In this document: one piece after another, positions 26,953 through 35,202 of the stretch | How positions within the stretch are numbered: position 1 is the first letter of the stretch | Layout: every line of letters starts with the position of its first letter | Assembly: GCF_023716665.1 (NCBI RefSeq) | Contig: NZ_CP071860.1 | Coordinates: 992,001-1,056,000, forward strand | Direction of reading: 5' to 3' | Source: Vibrio sp. SCSIO 43135 | Lineage (GTDB): Bacteria > Pseudomonadota > Gammaproteobacteria > Enterobacterales > Vibrionaceae | Length of the DNA stretch: 64,000 bases | Position numbers and translations under genes: made by a program | The notes under the pieces: model-generated | What the model was told of the DNA's origin: nothing | Database searches by the model: none | What the model saw: only the letters and a program-made list of their open reading frames with translations

Positions 26953-28128
26953 ATGAATATTGTTAATCAACTTGAAGCGTGGCTACCTGAGATGATCGAA
27001 ATCAGGCACAGACTTCACAAACACCCAGAGATCGGTTTCGAAGAACACCAAACTCAACAGCTCGTTGCGACCACACTCGAATCATACGGAATATCCGACA
27101 TCAGTACCGGATATGGCAAAACCGGCGTGGTTGCGAACATTCAGGGCAATGCCGGAGATGGTAAAACCATTGGCCTACGAGCCGATATGGATGCGCTTCC
27201 TATTCACGAAGAAAACCAGTTTGAACACCGTTCTTGCCATGACGGAAAAATGCACGCCTGTGGCCACGATGGACACACCACAATGCTACTTTACGCAGCA
27301 AAGTACTTATCCCAGAACCGCGATTTCAGAGGAAAAGTTGTGCTGATCTTCCAACCTGCCGAAGAAGGTGTGGGCGGCGCGAAGAAAATGATTGAAGACG
27401 GCGTTATCGAAGATTACCAAATCGATGAATGCTATGCCCTTCATAACATGCCGGGTATCCCTGCCGGTCACTTTGCCTTTAAATCTGGGCCGATTATGGC
27501 AAGCTCCGATCGCCTTTTTATCAAAGTAAAAGGCAAAAGCGGACATGCAGGTATTCCCCAAAATACTCAAGATCCACTGCTTGTGGCTACCCATATTTAT
27601 CAAGGCATCCAAGCATTGGTCAGCCGAACTACCAGCCCGTTTGAACCAGTGGTTGTCTCTGTCACGCAGTTGCATTGCGGCGAAACAACCAACGCCATTG
27701 CAGATGTGGCCGAAATGAGCGGCACGTTTAGAACCTTGTCGGTACAGGTTCGCGATCGACTGGTTGAGCAGCTAAACACTCTGGTAGTGCACACGGCCAA
27801 AGCCTATGGGATGGAAGCAGAATTTCATTTAGGTCCGGTTTCTCACCCGCCAACGGTTAACACTGAAACTCAAACAGAGCTTGCCGTACAAGCAGCGCGA
27901 GCGATTTCGCATACAAGCCAAGAGGTCGACAGCCAATGCGAAGCCCTGCTTGCCAGTGAAGATTTTTCCATGTTCCTGCAACACGTACCGGGGTGCTATG
28001 GGTTTATCGGTAACGGCGTAAGTAAGGATGGCAAACAGATCGGCCTTCACCATAAAAATTACGATTTTAACAACACCATTCTTCCTATTGGTGCCGCCTA
28101 CTTCATATCACTGGTCAATCAACAGTAA
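26953..28128 (+). CDS. M20 family amidohydrolase (hippurate/aminobenzoyl-glutamate hydrolase type)
   Basis: The start at 26953 follows GGAG. Motifs: IRHRLHKHPEIGFEEHQT, GLRADMDALPIHE, HACGHDGHTTMLL (metal-binding His and Asp), FQPAEEGVGGAKKMIEDG, HNMPGIPAGHFAF, SGHAGIPQ and SEDFSMF. This is the AbgA/AbgB/hippuricase type of peptidase M20, a two-metal cytoplasmic enzyme cutting acyl or aminobenzoyl amino acid bonds. The next gene codes for an AbgT-type transporter 42 bases away, so the pair probably imports and cleaves an amidated amino acid such as p-aminobenzoyl-glutamate or a dipeptide. Confidence 0.9.
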   Translation: MNIVNQLEAWLPEMIEIRHRLHKHPEIGFEEHQTQQLVATTLESYGISDISTGYGKTGVVANIQGNAGDGKTIGLRADMDALPIHEENQFEHRSCHDGKMHACGHDGHTTMLLYAAKYLSQNRDFRGKVVLIFQPAEEGVGGAKKMIEDGVIEDYQIDECYALHNMPGIPAGHFAFKSGPIMASSDRLFIKVKGKSGHAGIPQNTQDPLLVATHIYQGIQALVSRTTSPFEPVVVSVTQLHCGETTNAIADVAEMSGTFRTLSVQVRDRLVEQLNTLVVHTAKAYGMEAEFHLGPVSHPPTVNTETQTELAVQAARAISHTSQEVDSQCEALLASEDFSMFLQHVPGCYGFIGNGVSKDGKQIGLHHKNYDFNNTILPIGAAYFISLVNQQ

Positions 28129-28170
28129 TCAGCGAGCTAAATTAGGAAACTATTGTCAAAGGATGCCAAT

Positions 28171-29691
28171 ATGACTCAGGTTATTAAGGACAACTACACA
28201 AAGAGCAGCACTCCAATCATCGATAAGATCGAGAAATTTGGAGACAAAATTCCCCACCCATTCTATATGTTCATCTTTCTCTGTTTGGCGATTATGGCTC
28301 TGTCATGGATTGTCGCTAAGTTTGGAGGAAGCGTAATCCACCCTCTCACTCAAGACGAGGTCGCAGTTAAAAACCTATTAAGTGGAGATGGATTGGTATA
28401 CATGCTCAATTCCGCAATAGGCAACTTCATCGCATTTAAGCCATTAGGTCTGGTGCTATCGATGATGCTTGCGGTAGGTTTGGTGCAGGAAGTGGGATTG
28501 GCTGATTCAGCAATCAAACAATCTCTGTTAAACGCTCCGAAAAAGTTTGTCACGGCATCCATTTTCATCACAGGTATTATCGGCAACCTAGCGTCCGATG
28601 CGGCATTCATTTTGGTGCCGCCCCTCGCTGGGATCATTTTCTCGGCTACCAACCGCAACCCTGTTGTGGGCATTGCTGCGGGGTTTGTTGCCGTCGCGGC
28701 TGGATTCACCGCAAACGTATTTATCGCAGGTACCGACGTTCTGCTTTCCGGTATTTCAACTGAAGCGGCGAGCATTATTGCGCCGACAGAAGTCAGCCCT
28801 GCTGCAAACTGGTACTTCATGCTGATCAGTGTGCCGCTCTTGGTGATTACCGGAACCATTATTACCGACAAATACATAGAGCCTAAGTTCGACAAGCAAA
28901 TCTCAGAATCGAACCAAAACACCGAAGAGTCTGAGAAGTATCAGGTGAGTGAAGAGCAAAAGTCAGCGTTGAAGTGGTCTGGCATTGCGTCCATGTTGTT
29001 CATTGGCGTGTGTGTTGCACTCATCGCACCAGAAAGCTCGCCTCTGCGTAACGAAGATGGAGGTTTAGTGCCTTCTCCATTCTTGTCTGGAATCATTCCT
29101 ATCATCATGGCGTTCTTTATTCTTAACGCTATCGTCTATGGGATTAAAGCCAAAGTGATCACCAAACCAAGCGACGTTCCCGAGCTAATGGCACGTTCAC
29201 TCAATGGTATTGGGGGTTACATTGTATTGGTGTTTGTTATCGCACAGTTTATCGCTTGGTTTAACTGGTCTAACTTAGCGGTTTACGTGGCGGTGAATGG
29301 TGCCGAAACGCTGTCTCATATTCAAATGCCAAAGCTGTTGATGCTTGCAACGTTTATGCTGCTAGCAGGGGTAATGAACCTTATTGTCTTTAGTGGTTCT
29401 GCTCAGTGGGCCATCATGGCGCCGGTGTTTATTCCGCTGTTTATGTTGCTGGACATCTCTCCAGAATACACACAAATGGCCTATCGTATTGCGGATTCGA
29501 CTACCAACATCATTTCACCGACAAACCCTTATATTCCAATGGTTTTGGCCTTAATCGCTAAATACAATTCGAACGTTAAGTTTGGCACCTTCTTAGCCAT
29601 GATGATTCCTTACGCCGCTATCTTGTTCACGGTATGGGGCGGAATGTTCTTGCTCTTTACGTTAACGGGTTTGCCTGTAGGGCCAATCTAA
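28171..29691 (+). CDS. AbgT-family transporter
   Basis: About 11-13 membrane segments, with family stretches FGDKIPHPFYMFIFLCLAIMALSW, NLASDAAFILVPPLAGIIF, IIPIIMAFFILNAIVYG, NLIVFSGSAQWAIMAPVFIPLF and IADSTTNIISPTNPYIPM. AbgT proteins are inner-membrane importers of p-aminobenzoyl-glutamate; some relatives export sulfonamides. The ATG at 28171 has AAAGGA 9 bases before it. It shares an operon with the M20 amidohydrolase. Its stop overlaps the stop of the converging LysR gene by 3 bases. Confidence 0.9.
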   Translation: MTQVIKDNYTKSSTPIIDKIEKFGDKIPHPFYMFIFLCLAIMALSWIVAKFGGSVIHPLTQDEVAVKNLLSGDGLVYMLNSAIGNFIAFKPLGLVLSMMLAVGLVQEVGLADSAIKQSLLNAPKKFVTASIFITGIIGNLASDAAFILVPPLAGIIFSATNRNPVVGIAAGFVAVAAGFTANVFIAGTDVLLSGISTEAASIIAPTEVSPAANWYFMLISVPLLVITGTIITDKYIEPKFDKQISESNQNTEESEKYQVSEEQKSALKWSGIASMLFIGVCVALIAPESSPLRNEDGGLVPSPFLSGIIPIIMAFFILNAIVYGIKAKVITKPSDVPELMARSLNGIGGYIVLVFVIAQFIAWFNWSNLAVYVAVNGAETLSHIQMPKLLMLATFMLLAGVMNLIVFSGSAQWAIMAPVFIPLFMLLDISPEYTQMAYRIADSTTNIISPTNPYIPMVLALIAKYNSNVKFGTFLAMMIPYAAILFTVWGGMFLLFTLTGLPVGPI

Positions 29692-30581
29692 TTCGCCAGC
29701 GAAACAACTTTCTTCTTCAACCCTGAAATGAACTCATCGGTAATCTGCCGATGAGTTTCTTTTTTGGTGATGATGCCAATCGAGCGGTACTGAACCGGCC
29801 TGACGATCGGGATGAATTTAAGTTGCTCATTGGCATGCAACTGCGCGATGGTGGAAGAGAGAATCGAAGACCCTAACCCACTTTCAATCATTCCAAGCAG
29901 AGTTGAGGTATGAGACACGCACACTTCCGGATCATACGCTAAGCCTGCATTCATAAAAGCTTGGTCCGCCAGCATTCGTAGGCTGTTCCCCGGGCTAATA
30001 CCGATGGACGCGTACATATGAGCCTGCTGCCAACTCACCTCTTTTAACTTGGTAAGCGGATGCCCAGCCTTACATGCAAAACACAGGTGGTCCCTAAACA
30101 GAGGCTCGAAATTCAACTGTGGATTGTTAGGTGGTGTGCCTAGGCCGATGTCTGCTCGTCCGTCTAGAACAGAGCTGTTGATGTCGTCTACCCGCTCCTC
30201 AATCAACCGGAAAGAGAACAGCGGGTTTTGCTCTTTTAAACTATGAATAGTTTGCGGGACCAAAGAAGCGCACATCGAATAAAGCGATGAAATCACTAAC
30301 GTCTCGTGCTTACCTTGCATGCGCGCTTTGTTGTCTTGTTCCCATTTGTCTAATCGATTCACGATCATGCTGGCTTCAAGATAAAACGAAGCTCCTGCTT
30401 CGGTTAATACCACTTGTCGGTTTCTTTGCTCCACCAGCTCGCAAGAAACTTGAGTCGATAGCTTTCTTACCATCTGGCTTAATGCCGATTGGGTAACATG
30501 GACTTTTTCTGCAGCCAACGTATAACTTTGCGTATCCGCCAGCGCGACAAACGCTTTCAATTGACGATAGGTAATGTTCAT
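29688..30581 (-). CDS. LysR-family transcriptional regulator
   Basis: The start at 30581 gives MNITYRQLKAFVALADTQSYTLAAEKVHVTQSALSQMVRKLS, a textbook LysR helix-turn-helix; the longer frame to 30647 adds unrelated residues. The effector domain includes LVISSLYSMCASLVPQTIHSL and DIGLGTPP. It converges with the AbgT operon and may regulate it, although this position is less usual than divergent. An inverted repeat (30660-30687) lies upstream. Confidence 0.9.
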   Translation of the reverse strand: MNITYRQLKAFVALADTQSYTLAAEKVHVTQSALSQMVRKLSTQVSCELVEQRNRQVVLTEAGASFYLEASMIVNRLDKWEQDNKARMQGKHETLVISSLYSMCASLVPQTIHSLKEQNPLFSFRLIEERVDDINSSVLDGRADIGLGTPPNNPQLNFEPLFRDHLCFACKAGHPLTKLKEVSWQQAHMYASIGISPGNSLRMLADQAFMNAGLAYDPEVCVSHTSTLLGMIESGLGSSILSSTIAQLHANEQLKFIPIVRPVQYRSIGIITKKETHRQITDEFISGLKKKVVSLAN

Positions 30582-30659
30582 CCTGAACCACACATTCCAT
30601 TTGTTGATTTTTCTGGATGGTAAAGCCCCACCCTTTGGATTTGTCACGCTATCGTAAAA

Positions 30660-30687
30660 TATTGATAAACTGCGATATCTATCAATA
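30660..30687. promoter_or_regulatory. Inverted repeat TATTGATA-N12-TATCAATA before LysR gene
   Basis: Perfect 8 bp arms with a 12 bp spacer lie 79-106 bases upstream of the LysR start at 30581, with two further CGATAT copies around the right arm. This suits LysR self-binding. Confidence 0.45.
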
Positions 30688-30853
30688 GGCGATATTTTTA
30701 TTTATATTCACTGAAATTATCAGAACAAAATAACAAATAATTCGTTATGAATAATCTTCAGACATGCACTATCCTAGTTCTAGAATAAGTAGAACCGTGC
30801 AACTAGCTAATACCAGCGATTCGTACCACTGGTATGCAACTAGGAGGTGGTTT

Positions 30854-31039
30854 ATGGGTATAAGAGATAGCATTGAAGCATTGGAGCAACAGATATACAT
30901 CGCATGCTCTGAAGGCGACTACGATACTGTCAATATGCTTGAAAATCAGCTTGAGATGCTAAGAGATCGGGCTGAACACCCGTTTGACGACGACCCAAAC
31001 GCGCCAGACATCGGTATTCAGTTTGATCAGAAGTGGTAG
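30854..31039 (+). CDS. Small acidic protein, 61 aa
   Basis: Chosen start: ATG at 30854 with a near-perfect AGGAGGT 6 bases before it, so the 30 residues upstream are not used. The protein has one or two amphipathic helices (SIEALEQQIYIACSEGDYDTVNMLENQLEMLRDRAEHP) and a very acidic tail (FDDDPNAPDIGIQFDQKW). It has no membrane segment or signal. Function unknown; the helix pair suggests a small binding or adaptor protein. It is a single gene ended by a strong terminator. Confidence 0.7.
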   Translation: MGIRDSIEALEQQIYIACSEGDYDTVNMLENQLEMLRDRAEHPFDDDPNAPDIGIQFDQKW

Positions 31040-31075
31040 TGTCCAATTCGTTTAATTTAAACGACCGCCAGAAAC

Positions 31076-31105
31076 AAAAAAGCGCCGAACTTCGGCGCTT
31101 TTTCT
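31076..31105. terminator. Bidirectional terminator
   Basis: AAAAAGCGCCG / CGGCGCTTTTT stem with loop AACTT between convergent genes. Confidence 0.92.
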
Positions 31106-31121
31106 TATTAATAAATCACAA

Positions 31122-31781
31122 TTACTTAGTGATTTTAGGCTGAACAAACTTCTTGCTGACATCGACAACCGCGACATCGTTGAAGAAGCTACGGCCCATT
31201 AGAAGTGGGTAAGTAAGATGCGTGCGATCGGCCAGTGTGAACTCTGTTTTCTCTTTTAGGTCACCTACTTGAACCCAAGCGATAATCACAGGGCGCTTAT
31301 CCGATTCGTCGCTGTTTGCTTGCTTGATCTTCACCCAACGTTGAACTGGTAGAGCGATTTCTTTGCTCTGCTTACCGTCGTGATCAATCTTGAACTTAAC
31401 CCAATCTTTGCCATCACGCTCAAACGGAACGATTTCTGTCGCACTGATCGAAGATGTTGTCGCACCGGTATCAATACGCGCTTTGAAGCTTTGTTTTAAA
31501 CCCGGAATGAAAACCCACTCTTCCTCACCCAGAATCAGCTTACCGTCTTCAGTTTTGGTCGGCTGGGGCTTTGGTTTTGGCTTCGGCTCAGGTTTAGGCT
31601 CTGGCTTAACTTCCGGCTTCTCTTCTGGTTTGACTTCAGGCTTAGTTTCCGGCGTTTCTACCTGTGGTTCTTCAATCTGTGGCTTGTCTTGAGGCTCTGT
31701 TGGCGCTTGCCCGGTTGTCGAACAGGCTACCAAACCACCACTTAACATTAACCCAAGCAATACTTTCCATGGTTTATTCAT
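31122..31781 (-). CDS. Retropepsin-like protease-fold lipoprotein (RimB/Zn_protease family)
   Basis: The signal MNKPWKVLLGLMLSGGLVAC ends in a lipobox. Residues about 27-77 are a Lys/Pro/Glu repeat (KPEVKPEEKPEVKPEPKPEPKP) that probably acts as a periplasmic stalk. The C-terminal 140 residues carry IDTGATTSSIS, the D-T-G motif of pepsin-like aspartic proteases, and YPLLMGRSFF, in the family once called ATP-dependent zinc protease (PF05618). Whether it cleaves protein or peptidoglycan-linked substrate is not known. It is 21 bases downstream of the aminotransferase stop, on the same strand. Confidence 0.8.
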   Translation of the reverse strand: MNKPWKVLLGLMLSGGLVACSTTGQAPTEPQDKPQIEEPQVETPETKPEVKPEEKPEVKPEPKPEPKPKPKPQPTKTEDGKLILGEEEWVFIPGLKQSFKARIDTGATTSSISATEIVPFERDGKDWVKFKIDHDGKQSKEIALPVQRWVKIKQANSDESDKRPVIIAWVQVGDLKEKTEFTLADRTHLTYPLLMGRSFFNDVAVVDVSKKFVQPKITK

Positions 31782-31802
31782 ATAATCACCCAGTCAAACT
31801 TA

Positions 31803-32987
31803 TTATTTCGCTACTTTTACGATGGCTTCTGCAACGTAAGGAATGTGCTGTTCAGACAGGCCAGCGATGTTGATTCGGCCATCGCCAACGCCATAAATTC
31901 CATATTCTTCACGTAGTTGCGCCATTTGTTCTTGTGTAAAGCCTAGCACAGTAAACATGCCTTTGTGACTTTCGATAAAGTCGAACTGTGACGTTTTGTG
32001 CGTATTTCTCAGATCGTTACACAATGTTTGACGCAGGTTAAGTAAACGCTGCTGCATTTCACTCAATTCTTGTTTCCAAACGCGCGTGAGCTCTTGGTCT
32101 TGCAGAATAGTTTTCACCAAAGCCGCACCGTGATCCGGTGGCATAGTGTAAGTCGCACGAGCAAGGGTAAGCAGCTTACCTTTCGCGTTAGTCACATCTT
32201 GAACATTCTTGCCTACTACAATCGCTGCGCCAGTACGTTCGCGGTACAAACCAAAGTTCTTTGAACATGACGTAGTAATCAGCATTTCTTCAACGTTATC
32301 AGCCATAAACTTCAGGCCTTTCGCGTCTTCTTCTAGCCCATCACCGAAGCCTTGGTAAGCAATATCGACAAATGGCGTGAAACCATTCTTCTGCGCCAGC
32401 TTAGTGATTTCTTGCCACGCAGCGAAATCGATGTCTGCCCCTGTTGGGTTATGACAACAGCCGTGCAGCAACACAACATCGTTAGGGCCAGCTAGTGACA
32501 GTTCTTCTAGCATTCTTGCGGTATCGACCTGTTTTGTTGCTGGGCTAAAGTAAGTGTACTTTTTCACTTTTAGGCCAGCCGCTTCCATCACAGGCTGATG
32601 GTTAACGTAGCTTGGGTTTGAAATCCAAACCGTGGTATCTGGTTGTGCGACTTTCATTAAATCGCCCAGCATGCGCAGTGCACCACTCGCACCTGGTGTT
32701 TGAATAGCTGCAACACGGTCGGTTGCTGAAGTGCCATCTAGAAGCAAATCAACCATGCCTTGGTTGAATTCTTCACAGCCAGCTAGGCCTACGTACGCTT
32801 TTGTTTTTTGCGTTTCAACGACAACATCTTGCGCCATTTGAACCGCTTTCATAACCGGCGTTTGGCCTTGGCTATCTTTGTATACGCCAATCCCTAAATC
32901 GACTTTGTTTTCGCGAGAATCGTTACGGTAAGCAACAGAAAGAGAAAGAATAGGATCCAGTGTTGGTGTTGGTAAGTGTGAGAACAT
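31803..32987 (-). CDS. Aromatic/aspartate aminotransferase (class I, PLP)
   Basis: The N-terminal LPTPTLDPILSLSVAYRNDSRENKVDLGIGVYKD and SCSKNFGLYRERTGA (PLP-binding Lys) mark the AspC/TyrB subgroup; HGCCHNPTGADI and YTMPPDHGAALVKTIL also fit. It exchanges amino groups between aspartate or aromatic amino acids and 2-oxoglutarate in the cytoplasm. Specificity between TyrB and AspC cannot be settled by eye. ATG 32987 is used; GTG 32996 is closer to AAAGGG but adds three residues. The cassette array begins just upstream of this gene. Confidence 0.88.
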   Translation of the reverse strand: MFSHLPTPTLDPILSLSVAYRNDSRENKVDLGIGVYKDSQGQTPVMKAVQMAQDVVVETQKTKAYVGLAGCEEFNQGMVDLLLDGTSATDRVAAIQTPGASGALRMLGDLMKVAQPDTTVWISNPSYVNHQPVMEAAGLKVKKYTYFSPATKQVDTARMLEELSLAGPNDVVLLHGCCHNPTGADIDFAAWQEITKLAQKNGFTPFVDIAYQGFGDGLEEDAKGLKFMADNVEEMLITTSCSKNFGLYRERTGAAIVVGKNVQDVTNAKGKLLTLARATYTMPPDHGAALVKTILQDQELTRVWKQELSEMQQRLLNLRQTLCNDLRNTHKTSQFDFIESHKGMFTVLGFTQEQMAQLREEYGIYGVGDGRINIAGLSEQHIPYVAEAIVKVAK

Positions 32988-33026
32988 GAAAGTCACAACC
33001 CTTTGAAATTCAAGTAATGGCGTTCA

Positions 33027-33176
33027 AGTTAACACTAGATGTGAAAAAATCGAAGATAAATTTGGTAATCGATGGTCAAAATTAGAATTGAGTAAAGTGG
33101 TGAATGGTTTGGGTGTTGGCGCAATGAGCGAATTGCATTCAATTTGAGTTATGGCGCCATAGTCGTTTGTTAGATG
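33027..33176 (-). repeat. Degenerate attC-like end of cassette array
   Basis: On the minus strand TAACAAACG (33164-33172) follows the yoeB stop as attC left ends do, and GTTAAC occurs near 33027. TGGCGC and GCGCCA pair inside. The inner boxes are poor compared with the four clear attC sites, and the outer limits are uncertain. Confidence 0.35.
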
Positions 33177-33195
33177 CCCGACCGATGAACCTAAT

Positions 33196-33465
33196 TTAGT
33201 AGTGGTAGCGACATGAAATTATTGTTATTGCTTGGTCATCGACTGCGTAAACAAGCCTATTAGTATCGTCAATGCGGCGAGACCAAAAACCAGATAAGTT
33301 CTCTTTTAACGGCTCGGGTTTACCAATACCCTCAAAAGGAGAACGCTTAACATCGTTGATGAGTTTGTTGATACGCTTAAGCGCTTTCTTATCTTGGGTT
33401 TGCCAATACAGATAATCACCCCAAGCGTCATCCGTCCACGATAGTAAACGTTGACTACTACTCAT
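33196..33465 (-). CDS. yoeB: YoeB/Txe-family toxin
   Basis: An 89 aa RelE-superfamily mRNA endonuclease: SWTDDAWGDYLYWQTQDKKALKRINKLINDV, PFEGIGKPEPLK, SGFWSRRID and the C-terminal CRYHY, which supply the Glu, Arg and His-Tyr residues typical of YoeB. It cleaves mRNA in the ribosomal A site. The ATG at 33465 overlaps the antitoxin gene by 8 bases, the usual coupled layout. It forms the last cassette of the array. Confidence 0.93.
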   Translation of the reverse strand: MSSSQRLLSWTDDAWGDYLYWQTQDKKALKRINKLINDVKRSPFEGIGKPEPLKENLSGFWSRRIDDTNRLVYAVDDQAITIISCRYHY

Positions 33466-33712
33466 CAATTAACTCTCGTGCGGTTGTTTTACCGGCACGG
33501 TACTGTGCTATTGACCGGTTTAGGTGTTCAGCATTTTGAGGAGAGCGTAGTAAGTGCACTGTCTCCATAAGACTGTTGTAGTAGTCCAAAGACATTACCA
33601 CAGCATCTTCAGAGTCACGACGTGTAATAACTGTCGTGTCTGCATCATTAACTACACCGTCTAAAACAGCTTTAAGACCATTTCTAGCTTCAGTAAAAGA
33701 TACGATTCTCAT
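33458..33712 (-). CDS. yefM: YefM-family antitoxin
   Basis: The start at 33712 follows GGAGG; the longer frame is not used. MRIVSFTEARNGLKAVLDGVVNDADTTVITRRDSEDAVVMSLDYYNSLMETVHLL is the Phd/YefM DNA-binding and dimer domain, and the C-terminal tail wraps the toxin. It neutralises YoeB and represses its own operon. Two TGTACA motifs, the YefM core, lie upstream. Confidence 0.93.
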   Translation of the reverse strand: MRIVSFTEARNGLKAVLDGVVNDADTTVITRRDSEDAVVMSLDYYNSLMETVHLLRSPQNAEHLNRSIAQYRAGKTTARELIDE

Positions 33713-33725
33713 AAGAACCTCCACA

Positions 33726-33772
33726 TGTACATTTAATGGAACAAGTATAGTCTTCACCAACATACTTGTACA
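33726..33772 (-). promoter_or_regulatory. yefM-yoeB promoter with two TGTACA operator cores
   Basis: TGTACA at 33726-33731 and at 33767-33772. On the minus strand the second acts as a fair -35 with a 17 bp spacer to TATACT, so YefM binding would block the promoter. The two cores are 41 bp apart, wider than in Escherichia coli. Confidence 0.6.
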
Positions 33773-33803
33773 GTAAATTGAACATGCGATATTGATAAGG
33801 CAA

Positions 33804-33926
33804 CTAACGCCCAATTAAGGGGTGAACAACGCCTTCCCCCAAACCTAAAGCATTGTGCCATAAACACTAAACTGGCTTGAAGTGAAAGTGCCAAGCGTTG
33901 TGAATCCCTCTTAAATTGCTTGTTAG
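33804..33926 (-). repeat. attC site (123 bp), cassette 4
   Basis: On the minus strand it begins CTAACAAGC, ends GGGCGTTAG, and has inner complementary parts (AACGC near the start, GGCGTTGTT near the end), the Vibrio attC pattern. The TAA stop of the Shedu gene lies inside its left end. Confidence 0.88.
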
Positions 33927-35044
33927 TTGCCGTTTTCAAGTAGCCTAATGAAGCTACTTACTTTGCCATAAAGTTCGTCAAACGTAACAATTTGGACGTC
34001 TTTCAAGTTGTTTCGGTACAACTCGAAAGCTTTACGCTTTTCAGGAGAGTCTAATTCACTAGTATTCCCGATAATGACCACACAAGTCGGTTTATATGCT
34101 CCAAATATACTAGTTTCATGCCCTACAACTGAGTAGTAGTCCTGAATAATAGAGTTAGCATAGTTTAGAACCTGACTAGTAGAGCCCGTTAGCTCTTTAG
34201 ACATATTGTACGTTTGGCGGTAAGGGCTGGATATCAGTTGAGTTGAAGGTGTCTTGATTTCAATCAATGCTGGGTTGCTCGTCATTTGATTTTTATAAAG
34301 AAAATCAACGATATTCCCTCCCTGATTAGTAAAGGTTTTACCACCGATATATGCCTTTTCTTTAACTACTACCACTGGGAACGAAAATATCTGAGACAAC
34401 ACAAAAGAATTACTAGTTAGCTCTCTTTGCCAAAACTCTTCATCAGTTGAAAACTGATTACTGTTCCAAACTTCTAAAGCTTTCTTTAAAACCGTAAGCC
34501 CAGCTACAACATTCAGTTGCTTTACATTATCAGCGGACAATGACTCTAAACTTTCGACTACTTTATCTGAATGCTCTACTGAGGATAACCACTTTGCAAT
34601 ACGTTTGAATGTACCAATCGCATTATCAGAGCTTAACTCAATGAACTGCCTTAAATCTTCATCGGTTGCATTGCTGAGCCCCTCCAGTGCGCCACTCAAT
34701 TTAATATATTGATTGGAGCCTCGTTGAATACCGTCTTTACGGTGAATTCGATATAGATCAGCTAGTTTCCTAAGAAGAAGTAACAACTCCGCAGATTTAA
34801 GCTCAAGTTTTACACCCTCAGCAGGTTTTAATTGAGAAAGATTAATTTCTCGAACATCTTCCCAACCATCCTGTTTCTTTTTCTTTTGATATACAAAGTG
34901 CCCCTTAACGCAAGCATCTTTATCTTTTTGATTATCAACAACAGTTGGAACGAACACTAGCCTAACAGTGTCTTTTAGGCGAATCTCTATTGGATCTGCA
35001 ACTGCTGTTTTCCAAGACGTTGATGTTAAACTAACTTGTTCCAT
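33923..35044 (-). CDS. sduA: Shedu-type anti-phage nuclease (DUF4263)
   Basis: The C-terminal half matches DUF4263: EEFWQRELTSNSFVLSQIFSFPVV, GGNIVDFLYKN (Asp247), ALIEIKTPSTQLIS (Glu262-Ile-Lys264) and STSQVLNYANSII. These form a PD-(D/E)XK nuclease core. The N-terminal 200 residues are a variable sensing region, as in other Shedu proteins. Shedu is a single-gene phage defence system; activity here is inferred. ATG follows GAGGT. It is a complete integron cassette with its own attC and no evident promoter. Confidence 0.87.
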   Translation of the reverse strand: MEQVSLTSTSWKTAVADPIEIRLKDTVRLVFVPTVVDNQKDKDACVKGHFVYQKKKKQDGWEDVREINLSQLKPAEGVKLELKSAELLLLLRKLADLYRIHRKDGIQRGSNQYIKLSGALEGLSNATDEDLRQFIELSSDNAIGTFKRIAKWLSSVEHSDKVVESLESLSADNVKQLNVVAGLTVLKKALEVWNSNQFSTDEEFWQRELTSNSFVLSQIFSFPVVVVKEKAYIGGKTFTNQGGNIVDFLYKNQMTSNPALIEIKTPSTQLISSPYRQTYNMSKELTGSTSQVLNYANSIIQDYYSVVGHETSIFGAYKPTCVVIIGNTSELDSPEKRKAFELYRNNLKDVQIVTFDELYGKVSSFIRLLENGN

Positions 35045-35080
35045 TTACTACCTCATAAATAATGGATATCGGGAAGGCAA

Positions 35081-35202
35081 CTAACGCCCTGTTAAGGTGT
35101 GAGCAACGCAATACCGATGCCGCCGCATACCACCTTAAACACTAAAACCAACGCATAGTAAAAATGCCACGCGTTGCGAATCACTCTTAAACAGATTGTT
35201 AT
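35081..35202 (-). repeat. attC site (122 bp), cassette 3
   Basis: Minus strand begins ATAACAATC and ends GGGCGTTAG, with paired AACGCGTGGC and GTTGCTCAC inner parts. About 90 percent identical to the attC at 37304-37425. The TAA of the double-HEPN gene lies in its left end. Confidence 0.9.

Noticed and set aside
28350..28922. 190 aa minus-strand frame
   Set aside because: Lies fully inside the AbgT transporter gene; its composition is the mirror of membrane-protein codons.
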